A stretch of 64,000 nucleotides of DNA from Moorella humiferrea (GTDB lineage: Bacteria > Bacillota > DSM-521 > Neomoorellales > Neomoorellaceae), in NCBI RefSeq assembly GCF_039233145.1, contig NZ_CP136419.1:1462001-1526000 (forward strand). Direction: 5' to 3'. Below are positions 43,444 to 52,484 of the stretch, piece by piece (position 1 is the first letter of the stretch; the number at the start of each line of letters is the position of its first letter). The position numbers were made by a program, and so were the translations under genes. The notes under the pieces were generated by a model. That model did not search any database. It was given only the letters and a program-made list of their open reading frames with translations, and was not told where the DNA came from.

Positions 43444-43470
43444 AAATGGGAGGTCCCGCCTCCCATTTTT
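43444..43470. terminator. Terminator between uxaA and sigF
   Basis: AATGGGAGG-TCCCG-CCTCCCATT followed by TTTT on plus. It ends the dehydratase operon and can also act for the convergent sigF transcript (A-rich on the other side). Confidence 0.88.
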
Positions 43471-43494
43471 TATACCTTTTTATCCCCTTCCGTC

Positions 43495-44286
43495 TTATTG
43501 CGTCTGTACATCTTTTTCTCCTTCTGCCAGGAGCATTTCCCGAATTTTCTGCAGGGCCTGGCGCTCAATGCGGGAAATTTGCACCTGGGACAATCCCATG
43601 CGGGCCGCCACCTCGGCCTGGGTTTTATCCTGGAAAAAGCGCATGACCAGCACCCGCCGATGTTTTTCCGGAAGTTTTTTTAAGACTTCCTTTAAGGCTA
43701 TTTTATCCAGCCAGGCAGGCTCATCCCTTTCCTCGGCAGCCAGTTGATCCAAAACATATATGGGATCGCCGTCATCTTGATAAATGGTGTCGTGGATGGA
43801 TCCGGGCATCTGGACGGCTTCCATGGCGGCTACTATTTCTTCACGGGATAAGTCTAGGTTTTCGGCAATTTCGCTGATGGATGGTTCCCGGCCCAGTTTT
43901 TTAGCCATTTCTTCGCGGGCGCGGTTAACCTTGAAGGCAGTTTCCTTTAAAGAGCGGCTCACCTTTACGGCGCTGTCATCCCGTAAAAACCGCCTGATTT
44001 CTCCCAGAATCATGGGCACGGCATAGGTGGAAAAGCGCACCTGGTAATTTAAATCAAATTTATCTATAGCTTTAATGAGACCTATGGTGCCGATCTGGAA
44101 AAGATCTTCCAGGTCGTAGTTGCGATTTTCAAAACGCTGGACAAGGCTGAATACCAGCTTGAGGTTGCAGTTAATCAGCCGCTCCCTGGCTTCTTTATCC
44201 CCCGCTTTGGCCCGGCGCAGCAATTCTTCGGTTTCGGCTTCCGACAGGAGAGGAAAGCGGGGTAGATTCATTTCTGACAAACGCAT
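43495..44286 (-). CDS. sigF: Sporulation sigma factor F
   Basis: 263-residue forespore sigma factor. Region 2 (DLFQIGTIGLIKAIDKFDLN, RFSTYAVPMILGEIRRFLRD), region 3 and region 4 (TQAEVAARMGLSQVQISRIE) are complete. Last gene of dacF-spoIIAA-spoIIAB-sigF, 17 bp after spoIIAB. Held inactive by SpoIIAB until asymmetric septation. Confidence 0.96.
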   Translation of the reverse strand: MRLSEMNLPRFPLLSEAETEELLRRAKAGDKEARERLINCNLKLVFSLVQRFENRNYDLEDLFQIGTIGLIKAIDKFDLNYQVRFSTYAVPMILGEIRRFLRDDSAVKVSRSLKETAFKVNRAREEMAKKLGREPSISEIAENLDLSREEIVAAMEAVQMPGSIHDTIYQDDGDPIYVLDQLAAEERDEPAWLDKIALKEVLKKLPEKHRRVLVMRFFQDKTQAEVAARMGLSQVQISRIERQALQKIREMLLAEGEKDVQTQ

Positions 44287-44303
44287 TTAAATCGCCACCC
44301 TGG

Positions 44304-44750
44304 TTACTTACCGGCCTCTCCTTTAAAGGCTTTAAACATCCTGACGCGCGTGCCACGATTGACCTCTGAAGTGACTTCCAGCTCGTCCATGAAAGACTGC
44401 ATGAAAGAAAATCCCAAACCCATGCGTTCGGGATCGCTGGAATAGGCCGGCTGCATAGCCAGGGCAATATCGGGTATGCCGCAGCCCTTATCCTCCACGA
44501 TGATTACCAGCCCCGTTGTCGTCCGCTCCGCCGCCACCCTTACTATACCCGAAGGCTCGCCACGATAACCATGGATGATGGCATTGGACACTGCCTCGGA
44601 AACGGCAACTTTAATTTCTTCCAATTCATTCAAGGTCATATCCACCTGGGCGGCGAAGGTAGCCACCGCCACCCTCGCTAGCCCAACATTTTCCGGGAGA
44701 CTCAAAAACTCCAGGGCCATGCTGTTTTTGACCTGCATTTCACCGGCCAT
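44304..44750 (-). CDS. spoIIAB: SpoIIAB anti-sigma F factor and kinase
   Basis: 148-residue GHKL kinase. N box AVSEAVSNAIIHGY, G1 VEDKGCGI, G2 MGLGFSFM. It binds sigma F and phosphorylates SpoIIAA. Overlaps spoIIAA by 11 bp. Confidence 0.96.
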   Translation of the reverse strand: MAGEMQVKNSMALEFLSLPENVGLARVAVATFAAQVDMTLNELEEIKVAVSEAVSNAIIHGYRGEPSGIVRVAAERTTTGLVIIVEDKGCGIPDIALAMQPAYSSDPERMGLGFSFMQSFMDELEVTSEVNRGTRVRMFKAFKGEAGK

Positions 44751-45087
44751 CCTTTATCCCCCCCAGGGTTTCCGGTCCTTCGGGATGGATGGTCATAATT
44801 TTGCTCAGGCCGGATATTTCCAGCAGCCGCCTTACCTGGGGCTGGGGACGGCAGATCACTACCCGGCCGCCTTCTTTTTTAAGCCGCCGGTAACGTCCTA
44901 AAATTACCCCCAAACCGGAGCTATCCATAAAAGTCACTCCCTCTAAATCCAGCAGCAAAACTTGCGGGCGGGCGTGGTCCAGGCTGGCTTCCAGTTCCCG
45001 GCGCAAAAGGTCGGCGTTCTCCAAATCAACCTCCCCCTTTACCCTCGCCCATAATTCTTTACCTTCGCTACTAAAGAATACTTGCAA
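44740..45087 (-). CDS. spoIIAA: SpoIIAA anti-anti-sigma factor
   Basis: 115-residue STAS-domain protein. The phosphorylated serine is in TFMDSSGLGVILGR. TTG 45087 (QVFFSSEGKELWARV) follows GAGGGGG with a 7-base spacing and gives the normal length; the frame is open to 45165 but that part is leader. Confidence 0.93.
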   Translation of the reverse strand: MQVFFSSEGKELWARVKGEVDLENADLLRRELEASLDHARPQVLLLDLEGVTFMDSSGLGVILGRYRRLKKEGGRVVICRPQPQVRRLLEISGLSKIMTIHPEGPETLGGIKDGR

Positions 45088-45167
45088 AAGCAAAACCCCC
45101 TCGCCACATTCTACGAAGGGGTTTATTCGCCCTTGAGGGGCCGACTTCCTGCTAAATAATGGCAAAA

Positions 45168-46406
45168 TTATTGTCGAACGGTGAAAACGGCGCGCATAAC
45201 CCTGACGACTTCCTGGCCCAGGGAAGCTCTGGATACTTCTTCGGCCGTCAGCAAATCAACATGATCCACGGCCACGGTATCGCGATAGACGGTTACCTGG
45301 CCGATTTTTTGGCCCTTCTTGATGGGGGCATTTAAAATGGGCGGTATTTCCACTTCAGCCCTTACCTTTTCTCCCTTGCCCCGGATGCGGCTGACCCGCG
45401 CCCCTATCGGCGCCGCCGCAACGGCATTTACCTGTTCGAGGCGGCCCTTCCCGACGGGTACCGTGGCCACCACCTGCCCCTGATCGTAAAGGCGCTGGAA
45501 GGCCCACTGTTTATAGGCCCAGTTGTAAAGTTTCATGGAATCGGTAAAATGGCCGTTGGGCGTCTCCACCCCCATTACTACGGCAATTAACCTTAAGCCC
45601 TCCCTTTCCACGGTGGAGACGAGATTCAGACCGGCGGCATCGGTAAAACCGGTTTTAAAACCGTCAGTTCCCGGATACCAGTAGAGCATTTTGTTGGTAT
45701 TGTCCAGGATGGACAGGGGTTCTTTACGGAAGGTGTAACGTTTGATGGAAGTCCATTCCCTTATTTTTGGGTATTTTAAAGCATAGCGGGCGATAACGGC
45801 CATGTCATAGGCGGAAGTGTAGTTTTGCTCATCATGAAGGCCGTGGCAGTTGGCAAAATGGGTATCCTTTAATCCCAGCTCCTGGGCCTTGGCGTTCATC
45901 ATGGCAACAAAGGCTTCTTCCGAACCGGCCAAATGCTCGGCCACCGCTACGGCCGCGTCGTTGGCCGAGGCTACGGCGATGGCGATGAGCATCTGCTCCA
46001 GAGGGAAGGTCTCTCCGGCCGCCAGAAAAACTTCGGAACCGCCGAAGCTTTCGGCCCTTTCGCTGGTCTGCACCGGTTCATCCAACCGCGCCTGGCCGTT
46101 GGCCACCATATCCATGGCCACAACCATGGTCATCAGTTTAGTCATGCTGGCCGGAAAATAACGGGCATGAGCATTTTTTTCCCAAAGAATCTCCCCAGTC
46201 TGGGGATCCATAAGAACGGCACCTTTGGCATCCAAATTCAGCGCCGCTGCCGCTTCACTACCCGCTGTAGCCTCTACCGGCCGGGCATCCGCCGAAAGGT
46301 CGCCAGCGGCAAAGGATGCCTGCTCTGATGCCGGCAGAAAAACCTGAAGCATGCATATTCCCAGGATGATCGCCAGTATTAAAAATCCTGTTTTACGCAC
46401 CCCCAC
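45168..46406 (-). CDS. dacF: DacF-type D-alanyl-D-alanine carboxypeptidase
   Basis: 412-residue penicillin-binding protein 5 family enzyme. Signal peptide about 1-30, catalytic SMTK in YFPASMTKLMTMV, SAN in AVASANDAAVA, KTG in DGFKTGFTDAAG, then a C-terminal beta domain. First gene of the spoIIA operon, as in Bacillus, where it is read in the forespore. Confidence 0.93.
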   Translation of the reverse strand: MGVRKTGFLILAIILGICMLQVFLPASEQASFAAGDLSADARPVEATAGSEAAAALNLDAKGAVLMDPQTGEILWEKNAHARYFPASMTKLMTMVVAMDMVANGQARLDEPVQTSERAESFGGSEVFLAAGETFPLEQMLIAIAVASANDAAVAVAEHLAGSEEAFVAMMNAKAQELGLKDTHFANCHGLHDEQNYTSAYDMAVIARYALKYPKIREWTSIKRYTFRKEPLSILDNTNKMLYWYPGTDGFKTGFTDAAGLNLVSTVEREGLRLIAVVMGVETPNGHFTDSMKLYNWAYKQWAFQRLYDQGQVVATVPVGKGRLEQVNAVAAAPIGARVSRIRGKGEKVRAEVEIPPILNAPIKKGQKIGQVTVYRDTVAVDHVDLLTAEEVSRASLGQEVVRVMRAVFTVRQ

Positions 46407-46468
46407 CGCCCCCTTCGCCAGGCTTGCTCTTCTTTACTATATTAGCGAAGGGGAAAAAATATGAAAGA

Positions 46469-47638
46469 CTATTTTAACAAGCGGCGGGCAAAACTCTCCC
46501 CGGCCAAATCATAGGGTACATCCAGCATTTCGGCGACCGTAGCTCCCAGGTCGGCAAAGGTGGGGCGCACGCCGATGTTTATCTTTCTTATCTTATCGCC
46601 GTAAATTAATAACGGTACGTACTCCCGGGAATGATCGGTACTGGGGGTTGTAGGGTCGCACCCGTGATCGGCGGTAATGACCAGAACATCCCCTTCATTT
46701 AAAGCCTCAATGAGCTCCGGCAGGCGACGATCAAAGGCTTCCAGGGCCCCGGCATAGCCGGTAACGTCGTTGCGATGGCCGTAGCGCATATCAAAATCCA
46801 CCAGGTTGGTAAAGATGAGGCCCCGCCCGCCTTCACGCATGAAGTTGCAGGTCTGGTCGATGCCATCCATATTATCGTGGGTATGGATCCAGCGGCTTAT
46901 ACCGCGACCGGCAAAAATATCTTTAATTTTACCGACGGCCATAACCTGCAGTCCTGCATTTACGACGGCATCAAGCAGAGTAGGCCTGGGCGGCTCCAGG
47001 GAAAAATCCTGCCGCCTGTCCGTCCGGATAAAATGACCCGGTTCTCCGATAAAAGGCCGGGCGATTACCCGTCCCACGGCGTGTTCGCCCGTCAAAAGCC
47101 GCCTGGCAATCTTGCAGTAACGATACAACTCCTCCACGGGGATGACGTCCTCATGGGCGGCTATCTGGAAAACGCTGTCGGCCGACGTATAAACAATGGG
47201 GTAGCCGGTACGCATATGTTCGGCTCCCAGCTCTTCGATGATCACCGTACCCGAAGCGGGTTTATTGCCCAGCACCTTGCGGCCGATGGCCCTTTCAAAG
47301 GGCTCAATTATTTCCGGCGGAAACCCATGGGGATAAAGGGGAAAGGGTTTCTCTAAAATCAGCCCGGCCAGTTCCCAGTGACCGCTGGTGGTATCTTTTC
47401 CGGCCGACTTGGAAGCCATTTTACCATAGGCAGCGGTCGGGGAGCCTACCGGCGCGATCCCCCTTAAAGGGATAATATTGCCCAGGCCCAGCCGGGCCAT
47501 ATTGGGCAATTTAAGGTTTACCCGGGCGGCGATATTGCCCAAGGTGTTGCTGCCAGCGTCGCCGAATGCAGCGGCATCAGGGAGTTCACCGACTCCGACG
47601 CTGTCGAGGACTATTATTATTACGCGGTCGATGACCAT
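46469..47638 (-). CDS. deoB: Phosphopentomutase
   Basis: 389-residue metal-dependent mutase interconverting ribose 1- and 5-phosphate (and deoxy forms). [20 protein letters not shown], the phosphothreonine region [13 protein letters not shown] and the metal site [20 protein letters not shown] are present. Between xerD and dacF, the same order as in Bacillus (ripX-drm-...-dacF). Confidence 0.95.
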   Translation of the reverse strand: MVIDRVIIIVLDSVGVGELPDAAAFGDAGSNTLGNIAARVNLKLPNMARLGLGNIIPLRGIAPVGSPTAAYGKMASKSAGKDTTSGHWELAGLILEKPFPLYPHGFPPEIIEPFERAIGRKVLGNKPASGTVIIEELGAEHMRTGYPIVYTSADSVFQIAAHEDVIPVEELYRYCKIARRLLTGEHAVGRVIARPFIGEPGHFIRTDRRQDFSLEPPRPTLLDAVVNAGLQVMAVGKIKDIFAGRGISRWIHTHDNMDGIDQTCNFMREGGRGLIFTNLVDFDMRYGHRNDVTGYAGALEAFDRRLPELIEALNEGDVLVITADHGCDPTTPSTDHSREYVPLLIYGDKIRKINIGVRPTFADLGATVAEMLDVPYDLAGESFARRLLK

Positions 47639-47665
47639 ATATTTTTAACGCCTCCTGTTTGGGCT

Positions 47666-48553
47666 TCATGCCCGGGGGTGAGTCCGATCGTAAACCTCGC
47701 GGACTTTCTTCCTGGTAAGATGGGTATAAATCTGGGTCGTACCGATGTCGGCATGGCCTAAAAGTTCCTGCACCGCACGTAGGTCGGCGCCGTTTTCCAG
47801 CAGATGGGTGGCAAAGGAATGGCGCAGGGTATGGGGAGTAATTTCTTTATTTAAATTTGCCGCCCGGGCATAGCCTTTAATAATTTTCCAGCAGCCCTGG
47901 CGCGAAAGGCGGCGGCCATGCTGGTTGACGAACAGGGCCGTTTCCGCCTTTTTCTTAATTAATTTTCCCCTGCCGTTCTCTATGTATGTCCTTACATAAA
48001 AACAGGCCATCTGCCCCATGGGAACCACCCTTTCTTTGGCTCCTTTGCCCAGGCAGCGGACAAACTCGCCCTCCAGATTAACCTGGTCCACATTAAGGGC
48101 AATCAGTTCCGAAACGCGCAGGCCTGTAGCATAAAGGAGTTCCAGCATGGCCTTATCCCTTAAACCCGCCGGGGTGTCCACACGCGGCTGGCTGAGGAGC
48201 CTTTCCACTTCTTCCAGCGTCAATACCTGGGGCAGTTTCTTAGCCTGCCTTGGGGATTCCAGATTGACGGTAGGATCGTTGTCTACCAGGCGTTCCCTTA
48301 ACAGAAATTGATATAACGCTCTTATCGCGGCCATGTGCTGGCAAATCGTGGCCGGCGCCCTGCCTTCCCGTTGCATTTTGACCAGATAGGCCACCAGCAA
48401 ACCGTGGTTGACGTCACGAAAAGATTTTATTTTACTGCTTTCCAGGTATTGAAGAAATTGCTGCAGGTCGCTGTTGTATGAGGCCAGGGTGTTTTCCGCC
48501 AGCCCCCTTTCCACCACCAGATAGTATAGGAACTCGTCCACCAGCTCACGCAC
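47666..48553 (-). CDS. xerD: XerD-type tyrosine recombinase
   Basis: 295-residue site-specific recombinase for resolving chromosome dimers at dif. N-terminal SAM-like core domain, then catalytic R in YATGLRVSELIAL, HxxR in TPHTLRHSFATHLLE, H in LGHADIGTTQIYTHL with the nucleophile tyrosine. 27 bp ahead of deoB. Confidence 0.94.
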   Translation of the reverse strand: MRELVDEFLYYLVVERGLAENTLASYNSDLQQFLQYLESSKIKSFRDVNHGLLVAYLVKMQREGRAPATICQHMAAIRALYQFLLRERLVDNDPTVNLESPRQAKKLPQVLTLEEVERLLSQPRVDTPAGLRDKAMLELLYATGLRVSELIALNVDQVNLEGEFVRCLGKGAKERVVPMGQMACFYVRTYIENGRGKLIKKKAETALFVNQHGRRLSRQGCWKIIKGYARAANLNKEITPHTLRHSFATHLLENGADLRAVQELLGHADIGTTQIYTHLTRKKVREVYDRTHPRA

Positions 48554-48641
48554 GGCGCACCACCATTCTTCTTACCGTTTTACCAAATTATTTCCACATA
48601 GAAAGACAAAACTCCTCCATTCCCCAACCAAAAAAAGCCAT

Positions 48642-48664
48642 AAAAAACCGCCTCCAAGAGGCGG
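48642..48664 (-). terminator. Terminator after the spoIIM transcript
   Basis: CCGCCTC-TTG-GAGGCGG followed by TTTTTT on the minus strand, just behind the 81-aa gene. Confidence 0.9.
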
Positions 48665-48675
48665 GGGTGATAGTT

Positions 48676-48921
48676 CTATTCACCGCGGTAAAAACCCCTC
48701 AATCTCTCCAGTAATCCCTCCAGGGAACGGCCGGTGCCGCTGGCAGGGGCGACTGCCGGTTGTTGGGTTTGCTGAATTTTAGGCAATGTTTCCCTCTGCC
48801 CCGCCGTTTTTGAATTCCCGCCGCGTGCCAGCTGACCCAATAGTACGGCAGCCACCAGGATCGCCGCCAAAATTAAGACCAGTTTTTGCCGCCACCTGCT
48901 GATAGTTACTACAATCATCAA
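48676..48921 (-). CDS. Small membrane protein, 81 aa
   Basis: One helix (LVLILAAILVAAVLLGQLA, about 14-32), then a Q/P/A-rich linker and a short amphipathic end (LEGLLERLRGF). Not recognised. It follows spoIIM by 15 bp and precedes a terminator, the slot where Bacillus has another small membrane gene beside ripX. Possibly sporulation-related by context. Confidence 0.7.
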   Translation of the reverse strand: MMIVVTISRWRQKLVLILAAILVAAVLLGQLARGGNSKTAGQRETLPKIQQTQQPAVAPASGTGRSLEGLLERLRGFYRGE

Positions 48922-48936
48922 CTATCCCCCCATCAT

Positions 48937-49548
48937 TTAAATATAGGCGAGGACCAATCTGATAAAAACCGGGGCAAGGTATGCTTCAACCAGCCCCCCG
49001 CCAGCCAGGAGCACCGCTACCAAAAGCATACAAAGGGAATAGTTTAACAGGCCGGGCAAAATCCCCCTTTCCCATATTCTTCCGCGAATTAAACCGGTAG
49101 AAAAGGAAATGCCGAGCATGGCAGCCAGAAATAAGGCCGGAATTTGCAGAAGATTGGCAGGCATGACGGCCGTCAAGGATAATGCCAACCCATGGACGGC
49201 CTTTTGTTTAATCAAAAAACCTACAGTAAATCCAAGTACAAAGCCCTTAATAAACACAAAGATTATAATTAACGGAATGCCGATTACCGTTAAACCTAAA
49301 AACCATATCAGTCCCGTTTCTTGAAGAGCGTCAAGGGCGGCATGATAGAAGAGGTTATCACTTTTTATTGTTCCGGTATTAAATTGCCTAAGGAGGTTAT
49401 CCAGGTAGGCGGCCAGCTGTATGAGCTGCTGTTCCCCAAGAAAATTAAGGGAAATTGTTCCAAAAACGATCCCGCCCAGGAAAAAGAAAAATATGACCAT
49501 GTATATTCCCAGGTTGTCCTTGATATGCCTGGCAAGGAGCTTTTCCAC
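48937..49548 (-). CDS. spoIIM: Stage II sporulation protein M
   Basis: 203-residue, five-helix membrane protein of the SpoIIDMP engulfment complex, which degrades septal peptidoglycan. FFFLGGIVFGTISLNFLGEQ, the FKGFVLGFTVGF segment, and the amphipathic YLDNLLRQF are family features. Starts at 49548. Confidence 0.93.
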   Translation of the reverse strand: MEKLLARHIKDNLGIYMVIFFFFLGGIVFGTISLNFLGEQQLIQLAAYLDNLLRQFNTGTIKSDNLFYHAALDALQETGLIWFLGLTVIGIPLIIIFVFIKGFVLGFTVGFLIKQKAVHGLALSLTAVMPANLLQIPALFLAAMLGISFSTGLIRGRIWERGILPGLLNYSLCMLLVAVLLAGGGLVEAYLAPVFIRLVLAYI

Positions 49549-49625
49549 CCCATTACCCCCCGGACCCTCCGTTTAAAATAAATCTTTATCTCCTAAATAA
49601 GTATGCCGGCCGCCTATTTTTATAA

Positions 49626-50156
49626 CTACAAAATGCGGGCGGCTGCCAGCAAACCGACCATGCTCTTGGCGTCCTGGACGGTACCTTTAAATACTTGGGA
49701 AACAGCCTCGTCTAAAGGCATGCGGACCACCTCAATAAATTCATCAAAATCCGCATCTTTTTTGTGATTTTCCAGGCCGGTGGCCAAAAAAAGATACATA
49801 ATTTCGTTTGAAAAGCCCGGCGTGGTGAAAAAAGTTAAAAGATGCCGCCATTCTTTACCCTTTAGGCCTACTTCCTCCGCTAGCTCCCTTTGAGCGCATT
49901 CCAGGGGATCTTCACCGACGTCGAGTTTACCGGCCGGTATTTCCAGGGTTTCCCGGTTAATCGGATATCGATACTGGCGTACCAGAAATACGTTTTTCTC
50001 GTCATCCAGGGCTATTATCGCCACAGCGCCGGGATGCTCAACGACCTCCCGGCTAGCCTCCCTCCCGTTGGGCAGCCTTACCAGATCGCGCCGCAGATTG
50101 ATGATCCGCCCTTCATAAATGCGTTCGCTTTTTAATTTTAATTCTGTAAGATCCAT
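49626..50156 (-). CDS. nudF: ADP-ribose pyrophosphatase, Nudix family
   Basis: 176-residue Nudix hydrolase. The box runs GKLDVGEDPLECAQRELAEE and VGLKG, near residues 76-100, and the preceding ETLEIPAG is typical of ADP-ribose enzymes. Single gene between spoIIM and spo0A. Confidence 0.92.
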   Translation of the reverse strand: MDLTELKLKSERIYEGRIINLRRDLVRLPNGREASREVVEHPGAVAIIALDDEKNVFLVRQYRYPINRETLEIPAGKLDVGEDPLECAQRELAEEVGLKGKEWRHLLTFFTTPGFSNEIMYLFLATGLENHKKDADFDEFIEVVRMPLDEAVSQVFKGTVQDAKSMVGLLAAARIL

Positions 50157-50184
50157 TTCCGTCCCTCCACAGCTAAAATATAAG

Positions 50185-50205
50185 AAACTGGCATTACGCC
50201 AGTTT
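50185..50205 (-). terminator. Terminator of spo0A
   Basis: AAACTGGC-GTAAT-GCCAGTTT on the minus strand, followed by CTTATATTTT, beginning at the spo0A stop. Confidence 0.75.
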
Positions 50206-50977
50206 AACTTACTTTGGTCCCAATCCTGATCTTGTCGGCCACCATGGCTATAAATTCTGAATTGGTAGGTTTGCCGCGCTCAACATTGATAGTATAACCG
50301 AAGAATTTATTCATCATGTCCACATTACCGCGGTCCCAGGCGAGCTCTATGGCATGACGAATGGCCCGTTCAACCCGGCTGGGGGTCGTCATGAATTTAC
50401 GCGCCACCAGAGGATAAAGCTCCTTTGTAACCGCCCCTAAAAGGCCCACATCTTCGATCACCATGAGGATGGCTTCACGTAGATACTGGTATCCCTTGAT
50501 ATGGGCCGGAACGCCCATTTGATGGATAATCTTGGTAACCTCGACGTCTAAATTGCGGCCGTTGCGATTTACCTGTACCGGCGCCGCCGGCGGTGTATGG
50601 CCGTTGGCCAGTTGGCGGAGCCGGGTGCCCAGAACCTCAAGATCAAAGGGCTTTATTATGTAATAATCGGCTCCGAGCTCTATAGAGCGCATGGTCATGT
50701 TTTCCTGGCCCAAAGCCGTTAAAATAACTATCTTCGGCCGCGGTTCATAATTTAGATCGTTTAATCTTTCCAGCACGCCGATACCGTCGAGATGTGGCAT
50801 TATAATATCTAATATTACCACATCCGGCTCCTGTTCCTGGATGAGCTGCAGGGTTTCATGGCCGTTGTGGGCTATTCCCGATAGGACAAAATCCTGCTGC
50901 TCATTAAAAAATTCTTCTAGAACCTCGCAAAATTCCCGATTATCATCGGCAATCAACACTTTAATCGGTTCTTTCAT
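50204..50977 (-). CDS. spo0A: Spo0A, master regulator of sporulation
   Basis: 257-residue response regulator. Receiver acid pocket D11-D12, phosphorylated D57 ([13 protein letters not shown]), lysine near 106, then the Spo0A DNA-binding domain ([34 protein letters not shown]). Downstream of spoIVB as in nearly all endospore formers. A candidate 0A-box pair lies upstream. Confidence 0.97.
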   Translation of the reverse strand: MKEPIKVLIADDNREFCEVLEEFFNEQQDFVLSGIAHNGHETLQLIQEQEPDVVILDIIMPHLDGIGVLERLNDLNYEPRPKIVILTALGQENMTMRSIELGADYYIIKPFDLEVLGTRLRQLANGHTPPAAPVQVNRNGRNLDVEVTKIIHQMGVPAHIKGYQYLREAILMVIEDVGLLGAVTKELYPLVARKFMTTPSRVERAIRHAIELAWDRGNVDMMNKFFGYTINVERGKPTNSEFIAMVADKIRIGTKVS

Positions 50978-51015
50978 AGTATTTCATCCCGCCTCCTAAA
51001 GCTCCGTGTCAGTTG

Positions 51016-51033
51016 GTCGAAATAGTTTTCGAC
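51016..51033. promoter_or_regulatory. Candidate 0A boxes upstream of spo0A
   Basis: GTCGAAATAGTTTTCGAC is a perfect inverted repeat with 7-bp arms around TAGT. Each arm carries GTCGAA, six of seven bases of the 0A box TGTCGAA. Position 40-55 bp ahead of the spo0A start suits autoregulation. Confidence 0.55.
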
Positions 51034-51082
51034 GCGAGGAGGGGATAATCCTTCCAATCGCAAAAAGAGGCAAAACTTTTGG

Positions 51083-52369
51083 TTATCCAACATTGTTTTC
51101 CATTATATGTAATTTACCAGGGGTTTCGACGGCACTTCCCCTGGTCGGCGCAACGAGATCTGTCTCTTCCAGCATCCATTCCGCCAGGACGCCGTAGCCC
51201 CTGGCAGGATCGTTGATAAAAACATGCGTCACGGCACCTATTAATTGCCCGTCCTGGATGATAGGGCTGCCGCTCATGCCCTGGATGATTCCCCCGGTTA
51301 AGGACAGCAGCCTGGGATCCGTAATTCGTAAAATCAACCCCCGTCCGCTTGTCCGCTGGTTAAGCATAACCCGTTCAATTTCCACCTGAAAGCTTTCCAC
51401 CTTTTCCCCTTCCACCACCGTTAAAATCTCGGCCGGTCCCGGGTGAACCGTTTCGGCCAGGGCCACCGGCAAGGGTTGAGTATAAAAGGCGGGTATCTCT
51501 CCAGATATAGTCCCAAATATGCCTACTGTTGTATTTTTTTGTATAATGCCACTAAACTTGCTATTTTCCAGAAACACGCCGATTTTTTCTCCGGGTTGAC
51601 CCCGACGGCCCTGGTGAATGCCTTGAATGGCCGCAGCGACTATCCTCCCGCCGCTGATATTTCCCCCATTTCGTCCATCGCCCGTCACCATATGGCCGAG
51701 GGCGCCGAAAATATGCTTTTCCTGGTCATAAAAGGTTAAGGTACCGACGCCGGCAGTACTGTCCCGCACAAAAATTCCAATACGGTATCTTTTCGTTTCC
51801 CGGCAGTAAATCGGCTGGATGTTTAAATTTAACAACCGCCCTTCCCTTTGGACGCTTAACTTTACAGGGCGACGGGCCCGGCCGGCGGCGTCCACCAGGT
51901 CGGCCACCTTTTGATCGTTCTCTACCTTGACGCCGTCTATGGCGACAATGACATCCCCTATCTCCAGACCTGCCTGCCGCGCCGGATAAAGCTTATTGCC
52001 CATTTCATCGGTAACGGCGGCCTGTCCGACGACCATTACTCCTTCAGTTTTAAGCAAAACTCCTATTGCCTGTCCCCCGGGGTTAACCCACACCGGCCGC
52101 ACCATCTGGACGGTAATATTTTTCAAGGGAATAAAACCCAGCAATTTTATCTGTAACTGCCGCCACCCTGGCTCTTCCCGATCCACCTGCATTTCCACCT
52201 GACGAACCAACCCTGCCGGTAAATCCCAATGCAGCTGTAATGGAGCTTCGGTTGATAAGCGCATTACCGGGGGCAGACTAAAAAAGCCGCGTACCGGCGG
52301 AAGTAGTCCACCATATAGCAGCAATGACGCCAGCACCAGGCCTACAACCTGGCGCCCAAGGCGTTTCAA
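51083..52369 (-). CDS. spoIVB: SpoIVB serine protease
   Basis: 428-residue signalling protease of the mother cell/forespore checkpoint, which triggers pro-sigma-K processing. N-terminal membrane anchor (VVGLVLASLLLYGGLLPPV), PDZ domain (about 130-210; YPARQAGLEIGDVIVAIDGV), SA peptidase with serine in GGIIQGMSGSPIIQDGQLIG. I start at TTG 52369, which has GGAGG 8 bases upstream; ATG 52384 and 52375 overlap that site. Confidence 0.92.
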   Translation of the reverse strand: MKRLGRQVVGLVLASLLLYGGLLPPVRGFFSLPPVMRLSTEAPLQLHWDLPAGLVRQVEMQVDREEPGWRQLQIKLLGFIPLKNITVQMVRPVWVNPGGQAIGVLLKTEGVMVVGQAAVTDEMGNKLYPARQAGLEIGDVIVAIDGVKVENDQKVADLVDAAGRARRPVKLSVQREGRLLNLNIQPIYCRETKRYRIGIFVRDSTAGVGTLTFYDQEKHIFGALGHMVTGDGRNGGNISGGRIVAAAIQGIHQGRRGQPGEKIGVFLENSKFSGIIQKNTTVGIFGTISGEIPAFYTQPLPVALAETVHPGPAEILTVVEGEKVESFQVEIERVMLNQRTSGRGLILRITDPRLLSLTGGIIQGMSGSPIIQDGQLIGAVTHVFINDPARGYGVLAEWMLEETDLVAPTRGSAVETPGKLHIMENNVG

Positions 52370-52484
52370 GGGCATCACCTCCATGAAATTTTTTTGCCTT
52401 CAAAACATAAAATAACCCCAGGCCGCAGCTTTTATGCTGTTAAAAACGACCTGAGGAGGAGATATAGCCTGTAAAAGGAAGATT

